Shown one piece after another: positions 11,767 through 23,845 of a stretch of DNA of 64,000 nt. The notes under the pieces are model-generated. The model did not search any database. It was not told the DNA's origin and saw only the letters and a list, made by a program, of their open reading frames with translations. The DNA is taken from the NCBI GenBank assembly GCA_963691655.1, contig OY829328.1, positions 30,213,890 through 30,277,889 on the forward strand, given 5' to 3'. The position numbers and the translations under genes were made by a program. This stretch comes from Toxonevra muliebris (taxonomy: Eukaryota > Arthropoda > Insecta > Diptera > Pallopteridae). How positions within the stretch are numbered: the stretch's first letter is position 1; every line of letters starts with the position of its first letter.

Positions 11767-14082
11767 TACAACTGCAAATATTTTTTTTAAAAAAACCTTG
11801 AATTATTTATTTTAATATACAAACAAATTTGTTATTTTTCAAATTTATATATCATGGGGAAAAATTAAAGTCTTTCTTCAGTTCCATACACTTGTCCTAT
11901 TGTAGTAGTAAAAAAAATTTTAAAAGTTTATTATTTTGAATTTTTAGTGTGAATTGTGATCTGTAAAAGTTTAACAAAGAATACTAAAATTTAGATTTTG
12001 AAAATTATTCATTCAATATGGCGGCTAATAATCTCAAAATTTCGCAAAAGTACCTCGGAAGGGTCAATACGAAACTTGATTTGGTTTAGGAGCATTTTCA
12101 GCATGAGGGACTCGGCTATGCGCTTTAAACACATCAATTGTTTTTTTTTCAGGTAAAGTATGAAAAAAGCGCATCTGTTTTCTCAAAAAATTGTCAACCG
12201 ATTTTAGGGGTTTTAGTGTCATGGTTAGAGAGCAGATAGAGGAAATCACTTCCGAAAAAACTGAAAAATATTTGTGTACTTAAAATTTATCTACAAAAAT
12301 TTAATATCCTTAAACCGGACTCTCACCTTAATTTTTTAGCACCTTTCACAGAAGCTGTAAATATGTAAATTATGGAAACGAGGATGGGGAATACACTATA
12401 TCTCCCACACTTATAGCTTCTCACTGTTAAACAGTTATAACAACTTGCGCTTTGCTTGAAAATTTCTATAGGTTTCTTTGATTAATAGACTACCTTTCAA
12501 CTCGAGAAAGTTAACGCTTTTTCAAACTTATCAAAACAAAAAAAAAAAACAAACAAAAAAAAAAGAAAACAATCAAAGTAATCATAAATTACTTTAAATA
12601 CCAAACACTTTATATTTTTGCTCCACTCTTATTTTAAATTTGTTTTTCTAAATCCCATACTATTGCAGAAAAGGTAAATTGTTAAAATTTTTGAGTTCAT
12701 TTTAATGCGATTCACTCAATTCAATTCACTTCAAAAAAAAAAGAAGAAGATAAATATATACACACAAATCATTAAATACTCACTTTACTCACTCATTGCA
12801 TTCAATATTGTGTAGGTAAAAAAAGTAGAATTATTTATTGCGCTTGTAATAAATTGAATCATAAATCTTATTTTCAGCATAAATGTCAACAATAACAAAA
12901 CAAAAAAAAAAAGAATGTGGGAAAAATCAACAAAACAATACAAAACAAAAGTGCTTTTATTTGTTTGTTTGAAAAATATTATATACTAGTAGTATGTATG
13001 TATATAAATTTGTATAAAATATTCACAATTGAAGTGTGGTGTTTAGGATATTATACCCACATACAAACATAAGAGTACCCAGTGGGATATTAAAGACGAC
13101 TCAAATTTTTTTTATAAAAACAGCTTAATTCGGAAAGAGCTTTAAAAGACATTGAAGAGCTAAGTATTGCCCGTGGCTTAAAGAATCTATCACTTTCCCA
13201 TACGAAAGCCTACTCGAAAATTTGTGAATATATTTCGGTTACAAATAATCCGTAAACTTAGCTTTAGGTTAAAGTTACTTAAATCGATTTTTTTGTTAAA
13301 AGGATATATCGAAATACATACATAGTTGAATTTTCTGGTGGAGCGAGATTGTTCTGCATATTTATTCCATTATTTCCACACTGAATTGTTTTCTTGGTAT
13401 ATTTGATATTGACCTAAATTTGATAACATTAAATTGTAGGTGGATTATGTATTTAAAATATGGAAACTTTAAGTAACATATTTCATGTAAATCTCAGCTG
13501 CTTGAAAATTAACAGAAATACATCGTACCAATTACTTTTTGTTTCACTCAAAAGTTACGGCAAAATACTAAATAATATTTATAAAAATTTGTGGTTTTTA
13601 AATCAGTCACTTTTTAAACTAGTTGTTTATAAAAATTCATTTGAACTTGATTAAAGGAATTGAATCCCTATTAAATTGTTACATATAAATTGGACACCAA
13701 TTTCTTTTCTTTGTTTTCATTGAAATTTAATAGTTATTATATAAAAGTTTCCAGATAGAAAGAAAATGGATGAAATCACTTGTGTATGTTGCCACCACTT
13801 CTATAAATTCTTTTAGTCCTTTCAAACTACTAAAAAATTCTTCATAATTCTAAGGATTACTTAAACTTTGATAGTCTTTTACTGTGGTTGATTCTTCCAC
13901 TCGCTCTTGCTACGTGTACCTCACATTGAATAGCAAAAAGCTTGGCACTTTTCGCTGTTTATATCAATTCCCTTTATTATTTGTTGCAATCAAGTCTATC
14001 AAAATGAATATGATGAACTAAAAAAAAAACAGCAAGAGACGAGAAAAATACTTGAATATGTTAACCGCTTTGAAGATACACA

Positions 14083-14116
14083 CAAACACTCACACACACA
14101 CACATATATATATATT
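14083..14116. repeat. CA/TA compound microsatellite
   Basis: Interrupted CA repeat followed by a short TA repeat. Confidence 0.85.
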
Positions 14117-14172
14117 TTTAAAAGCTGAAAAGAAAATATTATCTTTCTGCTTCTTGTCAAACAATAGGAAAA

Positions 14173-14216
14173 CCAACTTGACATACGAGCCAACTTGACA
14201 TACGAACCAACTTGAG
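14173..14216. repeat. 17-bp tandem repeat, about 2.6 copies
   Basis: Unit CCAACTTGACATACGAG, second copy with a final A or G change, third copy partial. Confidence 0.85.
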
Positions 14217-15784
14217 AATAGTAAAGAGAAAAGAAAAGATTAAAAAAAAAATAACAATCAAAGATTTTTACAACCATTTTTCATCCAGCTTTCCTTCAAT
14301 GCGCAGAACAAAACTAAAGTGTCAAATGCCATTGAAATGACAATGACTGAATATATGAAATGTAATAATAAATTTCATTTAATGATGACTTAATGCAAAT
14401 AACAACAATACAACCAGAACAAAATGCTTTTAGTTAGCGCGAAAAAAAAAAATAAAACAAATGTGCAAAAATACAATAGAAATAATAAAACTATAATAGT
14501 AAAATCACATATTTTTGCAGCCATGTATTTGCATAAATGCATTGACATATTTCTCCCATTGTTGTCATGAAATATTGAAATTCTATGATTTACATACATA
14601 CCTATTTATTGTATGCACTAGCGGATTCAGAGATTCCTCAATGGGGAGGTTTAATTTTTTCATCCCTTAAATTTTTTTTCTATTCATGTTAAACTATCAA
14701 AATGTATGAAATTTTTCATAAGGGAGAGGAGAGAAGTGGGTTTTACACCAAAAATTCGCTTGGATTCGCTTGTTTTTGTATGTATGGATTGTAAGAGAAA
14801 CATAAACAATGTAAATTGATAAACACAACATGTTTTTTATTTGTTCTATTGTTCTCTGTTAATCTATTATTTGGAATGACAAAGCAAACATCAAAAGGAA
14901 ATCAAGTCAAGCGTTAATTTAAAGTAGACATTTGTTTAGGTTAGCCAGTTTTTTGAATTTTTGTTATATTTTTTGCAACTTCAAACTAAGCCTAAAGGTA
15001 TGCAAAAAATTTTAATTAATTTACCTCTGTATAAGGATTATATATTTGGTCAATTTAGCCTCCGCATCTCCTTACAAAAATCACCTGCCATTCTCCAAAA
15101 GATTCTCAAAAAATTGTGAGTATGATTTTGAGATAAAACTATTCGGTCAATCTCAGTCAAGCTAAACATTTTTTGAATCTATAACCTAATGTGCAGTTTA
15201 ATAATTATCAAAAATAATATTTCTTCATTTTTATCTAATTGGACACTATGCAACAACTTCAAGTACTCTACCAAAAATTACTTCCAATGTGTTTAGAGGT
15301 AAAACTATTGGAATACAGCAGTCTAACACACACCAGCATGTAATAACGTTACGTTCTTTTTCAGTTCTATACTAAAACGGTAATGCATATAAACGAAGTA
15401 CAGTTGATTTTATTTCGAATCAATTCGTCGCAAACATTAATCTTATTACTAACTGCATAAAAAGTCAATATGCTTTTCAGAAACAATTTCTCAAATTTTG
15501 TCTGTTTTTGAAATATGTTCCTTAAAGAGTTTAATCTCTAAACTGACGATATGTTCAATAAATTCAATAAAGAAGAGTAAGGAATACTCCTATGAGATGT
15601 GCACCCTGCAAGTGGTATCCAGGCCATAAAGTTTATAAAAAAGAACGATCAATGTCGGTGAGTCTCGTTAATATAAAGAAAACTAAAAATTAAAGTAAAG
15701 GGTATTTCAACAAGAGTTGTAGGGTTAGAAACTTTAGTGACTTTGATAAGCGTGCTACACGGTGAAAAAGCCAATCCAAATGAT

Positions 15785-16265
15785 TAAAATTTGTTACAAA
15801 ATTCATGTATGTTTGCGGCCACAATGCTTAAAAAAAGCGCAGTTTTTTCGCAAGCCTAGTAAAAGGACCAGCACCATCTGCTGAAAGTATTGCTTCTGTT
15901 AGTGAAAATGTCGTTTAGAGCCCAAGAACATCAACAAAAATAATTATTCTACGGCTACTGTGTTCGGAATTTTGAACAAAGATCTTCATTTATATGCCAA
16001 TAATAATTGACTCAATAATTGAAGCCTGATAACCATGAAAAGCGACGGGAGTTTGCTAGAAAACATGGCCAAAAAAAAATCATGTTTTCGTATGAGGCGA
16101 ATTTTCATTTTGCCGGCTATGTCAATAAGCAAAACCGTAATATTAAGGGCTCAGAAAACTCGTGCGAGATTCAAGAGTCACTGAATTTTGAATATAACTG
16201 AAGTGGAACAAGCTTTATGCCAAAAAGTCGTTGAATATTTAAAGAACAGGACGCTTCAGTATAAA
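15785..16265 (+). pseudogene. Internally deleted mariner transposase relic (same group as the 10.5 kb copy)
   Basis: Pieces of a mariner transposase lie in order but in shifting frames: SAESIASVSENV (usual EENIAAVxESV), LKPDNHEKRREFA at about 16010-16050, then SYEANFHFAGYVNKQN, which corresponds to SDEAHFxLxGYVNKQN. The first catalytic Asp is Tyr here. After this the catalytic centre is missing, and the frame jumps to a C-terminal-like VEQALCQKVVEYLKNR near 16205-16250. The second and third Asp are therefore lost by an internal deletion. I did not find the TIRs. Confidence 0.6.
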
Positions 16266-17219
16266 AAGAGCCAGCAATTACGGCTTTATAATTTTTAATT
16301 TCCCAACTCTCTACCAACTGAAAAATAAAGATTTTTGGGGTTTTCGCTTAGTTTGTGAGAAATGGTCAGAAAATCAATAAATGCCAAATTTGGTGCATTT
16401 CGATGAATTTCAATATGAAATTAGCTGAAAGCTGCAAAACATTCACTTCCGAATTATAATGAACTTTTTGAGTGCAATTTCAAATTCGTTTATTTTTGAA
16501 ATTTTCAATTAAACCCCTAACGAAGAAATAAAGCTTTAGCATAAAATTTTTCAAAGCACTTTTATTGATCAACCGCTCACGTTGATTCGATTCGATTTGC
16601 GAACACTTTCAACGAAATTAATCCCACATTTGAGGTTATTCAATGTAGTGTTGAAAGCTTTGACTTTTAAATTTCGCTTCGTTGGAATTTTATCATTGAT
16701 TCGCCATGGTGAACAAAATAAAGCCATAGGCAAAAATTCACAGAAATCACAAATGAGGAAATAATTGTTTACTGGAATTAATAATGGTGAAAAAATTATA
16801 AAAACTCAGTGTGTGCAGAATGATTACAAACTAGTTTACATGTAATTCTCATTTTCTATTAAACCAAAACAAACAAAAAACCAAAAATCAACTGTATTTA
16901 AACGTAGTAAATTTGCAATACAATTGGCCAATAAATACCATATCATTTACATACACAACATTCAACATAATTATGCTTTTGAGATACTCATGCATCACTG
17001 TCATGCATAAGTAGCCACTATCTATTTGACCTCTTTGTTCATCGATTTTGAGAAATGAGAATAAAGGTATGTATTATATGTCTATACTACATATACTAGA
17101 CCCGAATAAGAAAGATATCAACCCATACCATATACCCATGGCTAAAAAAGTATGTAAAGAATTTGTCCATATGTATGCACATTAATAAAGAGATTTATGC
17201 TGTTGAGAAACTAACGCAT
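16266..17219. other. AT-rich non-coding stretch
   Basis: No gene or repeat that I can support. The open frame at 16582-16764 is unlike any family I recognise. Confidence 0.5.
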
Positions 17220-17220
17220 T

Positions 17221-17327
17221 CAGCCATGTTCTGAATTTCACTTTCGAGTGAAATTGAAATCGAAACAGTGCAATTCATATTTCTGCAATTGTAATTTCAC
17301 TCAAAAGTGAAATTCAGAACATGGCTG
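17221..17327. mobile_element. 107-bp palindromic MITE with nested hairpins
   Basis: The left arm CAGCCATGTTCTGAATTTCA is repeated in exact inverse at the right end, and homology continues for about 36 bases with one mismatch. Each arm is also its own hairpin: AATTTCACT-TTCG-AGTGAAATT on the left and AATTTCACT-CAAA-AGTGAAATT on the right. The flanks share only ATT, so the target-site type is unclear. There is no coding capacity. The near-perfect arms suggest a recent insertion or maintained structure. Confidence 0.75.
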
Positions 17328-17627
17328 ATTATTTCAAAAGTAAATACGCACATAAACGACCATGCAAACGTTCAAAAAATTGTTTGAGACACATCCGTAG
17401 ATCTTCTAAGCGATAATTATGCTGAAAATTTCACTTTACGCAGCATGTTGCAAACAATTGTGGATAACATGAACATGCAACTTTTGCTCTTTAATTAAAA
17501 TAAAAGCAACTTCAATGAAACAAACATATTTTATTAACAAAAATTTAAAAAACTCTCACTGCTGAGATTTGAACTTACATTGGATTGCTAAGTGTCGTTT
17601 ATTTCTCTTATTTGCATATAAATTGGT

Positions 17628-18182
17628 TAGCCAGATTTTTGAACCGCGAAATCAGTACATTAGACGTTCCAAATCAGCAAAAATCACTACAAATCAGTAC
17701 AGTTTTCATGCTTTTATTACCTAGTAATTTCAATGTAATATAGTGATATAAACGTCCTGAAACTTTTTTTCCGTTTTTATGTGTTTATTTTAGATTTTAT
17801 TTTTGCTCAGTAAGCATTGTTGGATACATATCAGTTTCCATATTTAGAGGATTGTGACACGCATTTAAAACTTACGTTAACTGACTTTTCTTCAAGCAAA
17901 TATTGCTTTTTTCCTCTGGATAGCAGCAACGCGTATGTATTTTATTTTGTGGACAATCAGGAAAAGAAACAAACAGGGTGAGATTTTCTGCAAAACGATT
18001 TTGAGGCTATTAAAGTTAAGCACAAAAATTCTTAGGATATTAATTTGAAAAAAAAAAATCAGTACAAAATCACTACAAAATACAAAAATCAGTCCATTTT
18101 CGTACTGATTTTGAGATTTCAAAAAATCAGTATTTAAAAAAAGAATCAGTATATGTACTGATCAAATCAGTACGTCTGGCTA
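17628..18182. mobile_element. TIR element with ATCAGTAC subterminal repeats
   Basis: The ends are TAGCCAGA and its inverse TCTGGCTA. Just inside both ends lie many copies of (A)ATCAGTAC or its complement GTACTGAT, with variants such as ATCACTAC; about nine copies are present. The centre encodes nothing recognisable. No target duplication is evident. Clustered subterminal repeats are usual for transposase-binding regions in hAT-like elements; the family is inferred. Confidence 0.5.
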
Positions 18183-18510
18183 CGCTACATATTAAAGAGA
18201 CAATTTTGGCGGATAAACAAAGTGAAAAAAGCCATAATGAGTCCTTTCTGCACTCGTCACATGATGTGATAATCTACTTCCCCTGCAAGGCAGGGCTGAT
18301 GGAAACTCCAATACAGTAACAAAGTTTTTAGCTTTTACTAACACAATTTCCAAATTTTATATGGTCCATTTTTAGAAATAATGATAAATTAAGACAACAT
18401 AATTGAAATATTCAGTTTTGTATGTCTTATTAATTCTTGCGTTGTCATGACGCAGTAGCAAGTACAGCAAACATTACAAGAATAAAAGAAATAAATTTCA
18501 ACAGAAGTAG

Positions 18511-18592
18511 GTTTGCTTGGATGGCTCAGTTAGTAAGCGCTTTGATTGAAGATCACAATGCGGAGTTTCAGCCACAGATTCGAGTCCAGTAA
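18511..18592 (+). pseudogene. tRNA-like sequence (SINE head or tRNA pseudogene)
   Basis: An A-box-like TGGCTCAGTTAG lies at 18522 and a good B box GATTCGAGTCC at 18577-18587, 55 bp apart as in tRNA genes. The acceptor and anticodon stems do not pair well. It may be the pol III head of a decayed SINE. Confidence 0.55.
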
Positions 18593-18682
18593 AGTTTCAT
18601 CAATATAATAAAGCAATAAATAATAAATAAAAAAAAAAAACATAAAGTTATACAAACTAGCTGGCTCGGCAGACGTTGTTCA

Positions 18683-18882
18683 TAAAGTAGTAGAAATAAT
18701 TGTAGAAAAAGGAGTGGAAAAAGTTGGAGAAAATTGTAGAAAAAAACTAGTAGAAAATAGTGGTAGAAATAGTAGTTGAAAAGGTAGTAGTAAAAGTAAT
18801 AGGAAATATTATTAGAAATTTTTGTAAAAAAGTAGTTGAAATGGTAGTAAAACAAGTAGTAGAAATAATAGTAAAAACTAGA
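18683..18882. repeat. GTAGAAA-type degenerate minisatellite
   Basis: About 200 bp of imperfect GTAG(A/T)AA and AGTAGTAGAAA units. The plus strand is nearly pyrimidine-poor, so the complementary strand gives a spurious 95-codon Tyr/Phe-rich frame. Confidence 0.75.
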
Positions 18883-21239
18883 AATTGGGACTTATGTTCT
18901 GAAGAGATCTGAAAAGAACTTTAAGCAAAAAAGTCCGCCAAAATTAGATTGAGTTTTAATGAACGATAAGAAGTACTGTAGGGTCGACTTTAACTAACTT
19001 CTTGGAAAAAAATTTTACCCCATCTCTAAAAGAAAGAATGTTGAAGTTAAATCCGAGATTTTTTTGAAAAAGATGGCAAGCAATTTGTTTCTGTGGATTA
19101 AAAATGCTTGAAGGGGGTATATTTATATGTAATATATAAGAGTCTATATTTGACCGAAAATGTATTTCAAAATATCTACACGTTTTATATGAATTTATGT
19201 ATGTATGTATGACATTGGAATTTTTGCATAACAAAAAAATAAGAGTTTCTCTTTAAAATGTTATTTTTATTTTTCTAGTGAAATCTCAACAATGCAACAT
19301 GTGGCAATAATGGAAAAATTACTACTGATTCAATGGTAAAAGCATCTAAACTCAATACATACAGACATACGTATATTGTTGTCTATAAATATAAATATGT
19401 ATGCATGTTGTCACATACATGTATGTATTCAAACAGTGTAAGAATATATGTGTGCATCTATCACTATATTTAAATGTGCACATTTTTTTGTTCGCCCATG
19501 TTGTGGTTGTATGCAGTAATACACTCTGCTGCTGTTTCTTTGTTACTGCTGCTGTTAAAATTGTTGGCAATTGCCAGACATGAATCTGCACTCAGTTCAG
19601 TTTTAATTGAAATGTTTTATCAACAGGAAAAAATATCCAAACAAATGTGTATTTTGAATCAACATTTTTCTTTATTTATAACGAGTTTGCAAATGAAGAG
19701 TGAAATTAGTTTCTGCGTCTATATTTCTCTCTCTCGGTATCATAGTCTGTCTTTGTTATTTGTGTCATTAGAATGCATTATGCTTTTCTGCTAGTAAAAT
19801 AGCTTGAGTTGAAATGTTACTAAAAGTAAATACTGCTCAATGCAGTAGAGTATCGATTTGAAGCCAATATAAAAATTAAAAGCCAAAATCAAACATATTT
19901 TCTGATGAAATGTATGCAAGAAATTCTCTTTTCGAAAGAGAAAAAGCAATTTGAAAATTACTTATTCAAGTTTCATTGACAAAATTATGAGCTTAGCCTA
20001 ATTCTGCCTAAAACTATTGAGTTCACTTTGACTGTTTGTCTCCCCAATTTCCGAACATTGCAAATTTAATTACAACAGAATATTTAATAAAAGCATACCT
20101 CAAAAGCTAAAAAAAATATTACTGCAAAGAGTAATGTGAAAAACAAACCGCAACCTTACGCAGTAATACGAAAAAAAACCGGAGCTCTTAAAATAATGGT
20201 TATTGCTGCGATGGCGGTGGGTGGATGGGTGTCTAAAAAGTAAGGACAATTATTCAAAAAATAGTGCAAACATCATCATTTCTAAACCAAGATTAAAACT
20301 GTGAAAGAAAGGTGAGAAAAAGTAGAAAAAGAGAGCATGCTAGAGAGCGCGCGAGTGCAAACAAACGAAAAACGCAAGAAAAAAGAAATACCTAGGCCAA
20401 CAAATCAAAAAGACCAAAAGTTCAAACCTGTGAAAAGCAGGCAGCAGCAAAATCTAAAGCTAAACAACTCAAATAAAAAATAAAAAAAACAAGCACACAC
20501 GAAACGAAATGAAACGAAACCACGTTATAAACGTACACGCTCACACACACATACATCCGTGCATACATACAATCATACACATCTCTGTTAAAGTAAGCGG
20601 AAATACAATTGGTGGTACATGTGCACGTCATCATCGTCATCGTCGTATAAACAACAAAAATGTGTAGTATACTTTGGAGCGCAAAATAAAAAATTGTGAA
20701 ATTGAAATACACGCTCAAAAGTAAAAATACATACATACACACTAGCTGGTTCTCACAAAACTACAAACACCCTCCTTCGCTTTCTACATATTTTCAAATG
20801 CAATTTCCTTTCGCACAATAAGCAATTTTTCCGCTCGTTTTCTATTAGCGTTTATTGTAGTGTATGTAGTATTTTTTGTTGTTAATATAAAAATTGGGTT
20901 TTACCTCCGCTGCGCTGCATGCTTTTTGTACATTTCTGGTATTTTTTTTTTTTTAAACGCTTTTCTCAAATGTTTGCTAAAGTATTTCTTTAAACCAAAG
21001 CGCATAAGCTAACAACGTAAAATGTCTTTACAAAATTTAAAATATTGCTTGGTCGATAAATTTATTTTATTACAAATGTGTGCGTGAAAATGTGTTTAAT
21101 TATATTAAGTTTTGAAAGATTTCTTACGCAATGCACAGTGCTACGAAATAGTGAATAAAAACAAGTGAGAGGCTCCAAGAAATAGCCACAGAATTTGTAA
21201 GCAACTCAGCTTATTTTTGAAATGCGTAATTGAATTATT
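18883..21239. other. Non-coding stretch
   Basis: ATGTATG words near 19195 and 19390, CA-rich words near 20530-20580 and TCATCG repeats near 20628-20645. Several open frames read through these simple repeats. I see no gene. Confidence 0.5.
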
Positions 21240-21301
21240 GATCGCCCGTGGTGTAAGTGGTAAATGAGTGGGCTACTGTGCGGAGGTCAACGTTTAATTT
21301 C
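21240..21301 (+). pseudogene. Degenerate tRNA-like sequence
   Basis: TGGTGTAAGTGG fits an A box, and GGAGGTCAACGTTTAATTTC sits at the spacing of a B box but is degraded. It could be a decayed SINE head. Confidence 0.35.
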
Positions 21302-21841
21302 TTTATTAAGCAAAAACCAAAGTGAAATATAAAAAAAAATGCAAGTCACCGACTCTTGATCGAAAAGTGATACCATCTCTCGTCCTCTTTTGGTAAAATA
21401 GAGTCGTAATTTATTAATCAAAAAAAATGCCATCTCTCATAAATTTACTATATTATCAAACAAATCTGTAGTCGTTCAGTCTACAAAAAATGGAAAGATT
21501 TTTTTGTCCACACTATTCGAATAGATTCATTACATATTTGATCGCTGAATTCAAGTTGTTCTACCATGTCTACATTTTAAGAAATTCAACAGTTTCTAAC
21601 ACGTTAGAAGAAAAATAGAGCCAAGAAGAGCTTCTAAAAATGTTATATTCGATCTTCTAAAAACTTGACAATACTGAAATATTTTCAGTTAAAACTCTAT
21701 TAGAATCAGCTAAAATGTAATGTAATGTAATAAAAAAAAGTTTTAAACGATACAGTAATAATTTTAAAAAAAAATATTTCTTAGAAAATGTAATCCTTCA
21801 GAATTCAAAATCTTTCTTTTTTATCTAATCTGGCCATTTTT
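21302..21841. other. AT-rich non-coding stretch
   Basis: No recognisable gene or repeat. Confidence 0.5.
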
Positions 21842-22010
21842 CGAAACGGAAACAACAAATCAGCAACAATTGACCAATTGGAAAACCACATCATTCAAAC
21901 CATTACGAGATTTAGCCCGACTAATGCAACAGGGTCATACAAAATTGGACCTCTCGGATGGGATGCTGTCAACGAAGCCGCGGAGGTCATTAGAATGAAT
22001 TACTATAGCT
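21842..22010 (+). pseudogene. mariner (rosa-like) transposase C-terminal fragment
   Basis: One frame reads NKSATIDQLENHIIQTITRF. A second frame, after a shift near 21920, reads CNRVIQNWTSRMGCCQRSRG followed by GH. Together these match the last 55 or so residues of the transposase at 10583-11662 (NKPATLDELNDNIK...CARVVENWVQRIDRCKRVRG). It is cut off on the left. It is a separate copy, about 11 kb from the full one, and ends next to a different mariner at 22015. Confidence 0.7.
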
Positions 22011-22014
22011 GAAA

Positions 22015-23012
22015 ATGTCGAATTTCGTGCCAACAAAACAGCATTTGCGGGAAGTTTTAATTTGCTTCTTGCATTTAAAGAAAAACGCAACTGAAGCACA
22101 TCGTTTACTCACTGAAGCTTATCCTGACTGTGCTATAGACGTTAGAATGTGTCAGGTGTGGTATGCCCGTTTCAAAAGTGGTGATTTTGATGTTGAAGAC
22201 AGGGAACGTTCAGGCGGCCCGAAAAAGTTCGAAGATGAAGAATTGAAGGCATTACTCGAAGAAGATTCATGTCAAACGCAACCAGAACTTGCAGAATCTT
22301 TAAGAGTTGATCAATCAACCATTCCTAAACGATTAAAAGCATTGGGAATGATTCAAAAGCAAGGAAATTGGGTGCCGTACGAATTGAAGCCGAGAGACGT
22401 CGAACGACGATTTTTCACATGTGAACTGCTGATTGAACGACAGAAAAGAAAGGGGTTTCTGCATCGTATTGTGACTGGCGATGAAAAGTGGATACGTTAC
22501 GATAGCCTAAAGCGTAAAAAATGTCCGGGACCGCCCGGACATGCATCAACATCAACGGCAAAGCCGAACATCCATGGATCCAAGCTCATGCTGTGTATTT
22601 GGTGGGATATGAAAAGTGTCGTGTACTATGAGCTGTTGAAACCGAATGAAACGATCACTGGCGACCGCTACCGACTACAATTGATGCGTTTGAGCCGAGC
22701 ATTAAAGGATAAGAGGCCAGAATATGAGAATAGACACGACGAAGTTATTCTTCAGCAAAACATACTTGGAAACGCCGAAATGGGAAGTGCTACCCCACCC
22801 GCCGTATTCTCCAGACATTGCTCCCTCTGATTACCACTTGTTCCGATCGATGACACATGGCCTGGCTGAACTTCCGTTCTTTCGAAGAACTCAAAAAATG
22901 GGTCGATTCGTGGATAGCCTCAAAAGATGAGGAGTTCTTTCGACGCGGAATCCGTATGCTACCAGAAAGATGGGAAAAGGTTGTGGCCAACGATGGACAA
23001 TACTTTACTCCG
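22015..23012 (+). pseudogene. mariner transposase pseudogene, mauritiana-like DD34D
   Basis: A mariner transposase of the Mos1-like type, starting MSNFVPTKQHLREVLICFLH. The HTH half, the WVPYEL linker, FLHRIVTGDEKWI (first catalytic Asp, codon 22480-22482) and STAKPNIHGSKLMLCIWWD are all in one frame to about 22756. There a short deletion removes the HDNARPH segment with the second Asp and shifts the frame. LETPKWEVLPHPPYSPDIAP (third Asp at 22814) follows in the next frame. A second shift near 22870 leads to SFEELKKWVDSWIASKDEEF and the usual ending ERWEKVVANDGQYF. The normal stop is not present, and sequence after about 23012 is foreign. The usual length is about 345 residues. I do not see mariner TIRs on either side. 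Confidence 0.85.
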
Positions 23013-23026
23013 AATTATCATGGGTT

Positions 23027-23245
23027 TCCGTTCAGGGCATTGCGAACTGGGGCAGCGCATGAAAAATCAAGCTGATGAGACACCGGAGCTCCTCCTCCTA
23101 TACTATGAGTCACTCACTGGCTGAATATCTGAGTCATTATCGACCAGAGATCTCACACATCTCAAATCTGCACCCAAAATCCCTACTAAGATTCCTCAGT
23201 AGGATCGGGCTTTCTGAATACCTATTGCATTCTAAACTGAGAATA
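23027..23245 (+). pseudogene. LINE ORF2 C-terminal fragment
   Basis: Frames here read GHCELGQRMKNQADETPELL and then, after a shift, LSHYRPEISHISNLHPKSLL with RFLSRIGLSEYL. These correspond to the LTGHC...DETPEHLLCEC...ISHLSP..LLRFL end of RNase H-bearing LINEs. The Cys knuckle is largely mutated. It lies directly after the mariner fragment and is less than 220 bp long. Confidence 0.55.
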
Positions 23246-23579
23246 CCATGGACCCAAGTGGTCGCACTACATGTTTTAACTTTAAATTGACGATTCTAAA
23301 AGCAATACTTAAAGTCATCAAAGAACACTGCTACTTTCAATCAAAAGTCGACGAGTATAGTAAAGCAGTAGCTGGAAGAGGTGTTTAAAATCAAATGACT
23401 GGTGAAAAATGAACATTTTCTTATTTGGACGATTTATAGCAAGCTTAAATACGTATATATCTAATAAAACAGAAAGACAGACTTAGTTGAATGTGTTTCC
23501 AAAATCTTAAAGAAATATTTAATTTAAATTTAAAGATATTGCTATATTTGTATTATTTATATTATTTTTATTATTTTTG

Positions 23580-23845
23580 TATCAGGCTACTGTGACATTG
23601 CAGATAATGAAGCTATCAATGAACTAGCTAGCATTTACATTGGCATGAAACTTACTACAAACTCAGATCGTATTTCTTCAAACTTTGGAGAAATTGGAGA
23701 AATTTTTTTTATCAAAACGGACCTTACATGCATTCTATTTGGTTACTATGTACTCAGTTATCACCCAAACAAATTCGATCTTTTGTATGAGACAGAGTCT
23801 TGTCGGTCTGTGAAGGATAAAATGTGACCACTCACATTCTTTGGA
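23580..23845 (+). pseudogene. LINE RNase H fragment
   Basis: GYCDIADNEAINELASIYIG corresponds to the RNase H signature GHCDIAGNEKADELA of I/LOA-like LINEs, with the His changed to Tyr. The frame stays open to 23827 and ends CRSVKDKM, similar to the WxxxxTCRxxKxxWP region that usually follows. It could belong to the same decayed insertion as 23027-23245, but the order would then be reversed, so a separate insertion is more likely. Confidence 0.5.

Larger units (their letters stand above)
11769..15784. other. Long AT-rich non-coding stretch
   Basis: No gene recognised. Holds A-runs near 12540, a CA/TA microsatellite at 14083 and a 17-bp tandem repeat at 14173. Near 14617-14775 the ends CTAGCGGATTCAGAG and (reverse complement) CAAGCGAATCCAAGCG resemble each other and could be the TIRs of a small hAT-like element, but no target duplication is visible. 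Confidence 0.5.

Noticed and set aside
18568..18855. 95-codon Tyr/Phe-rich minus-strand frame
   Set aside because: Complement of the GTAGAAA minisatellite.
20422..20742. 106-codon minus-strand frame rich in Cys, Val and Tyr
   Set aside because: It is the complement of CA-rich and ATACAT simple repeats, so the apparent membrane-like protein is an artefact.
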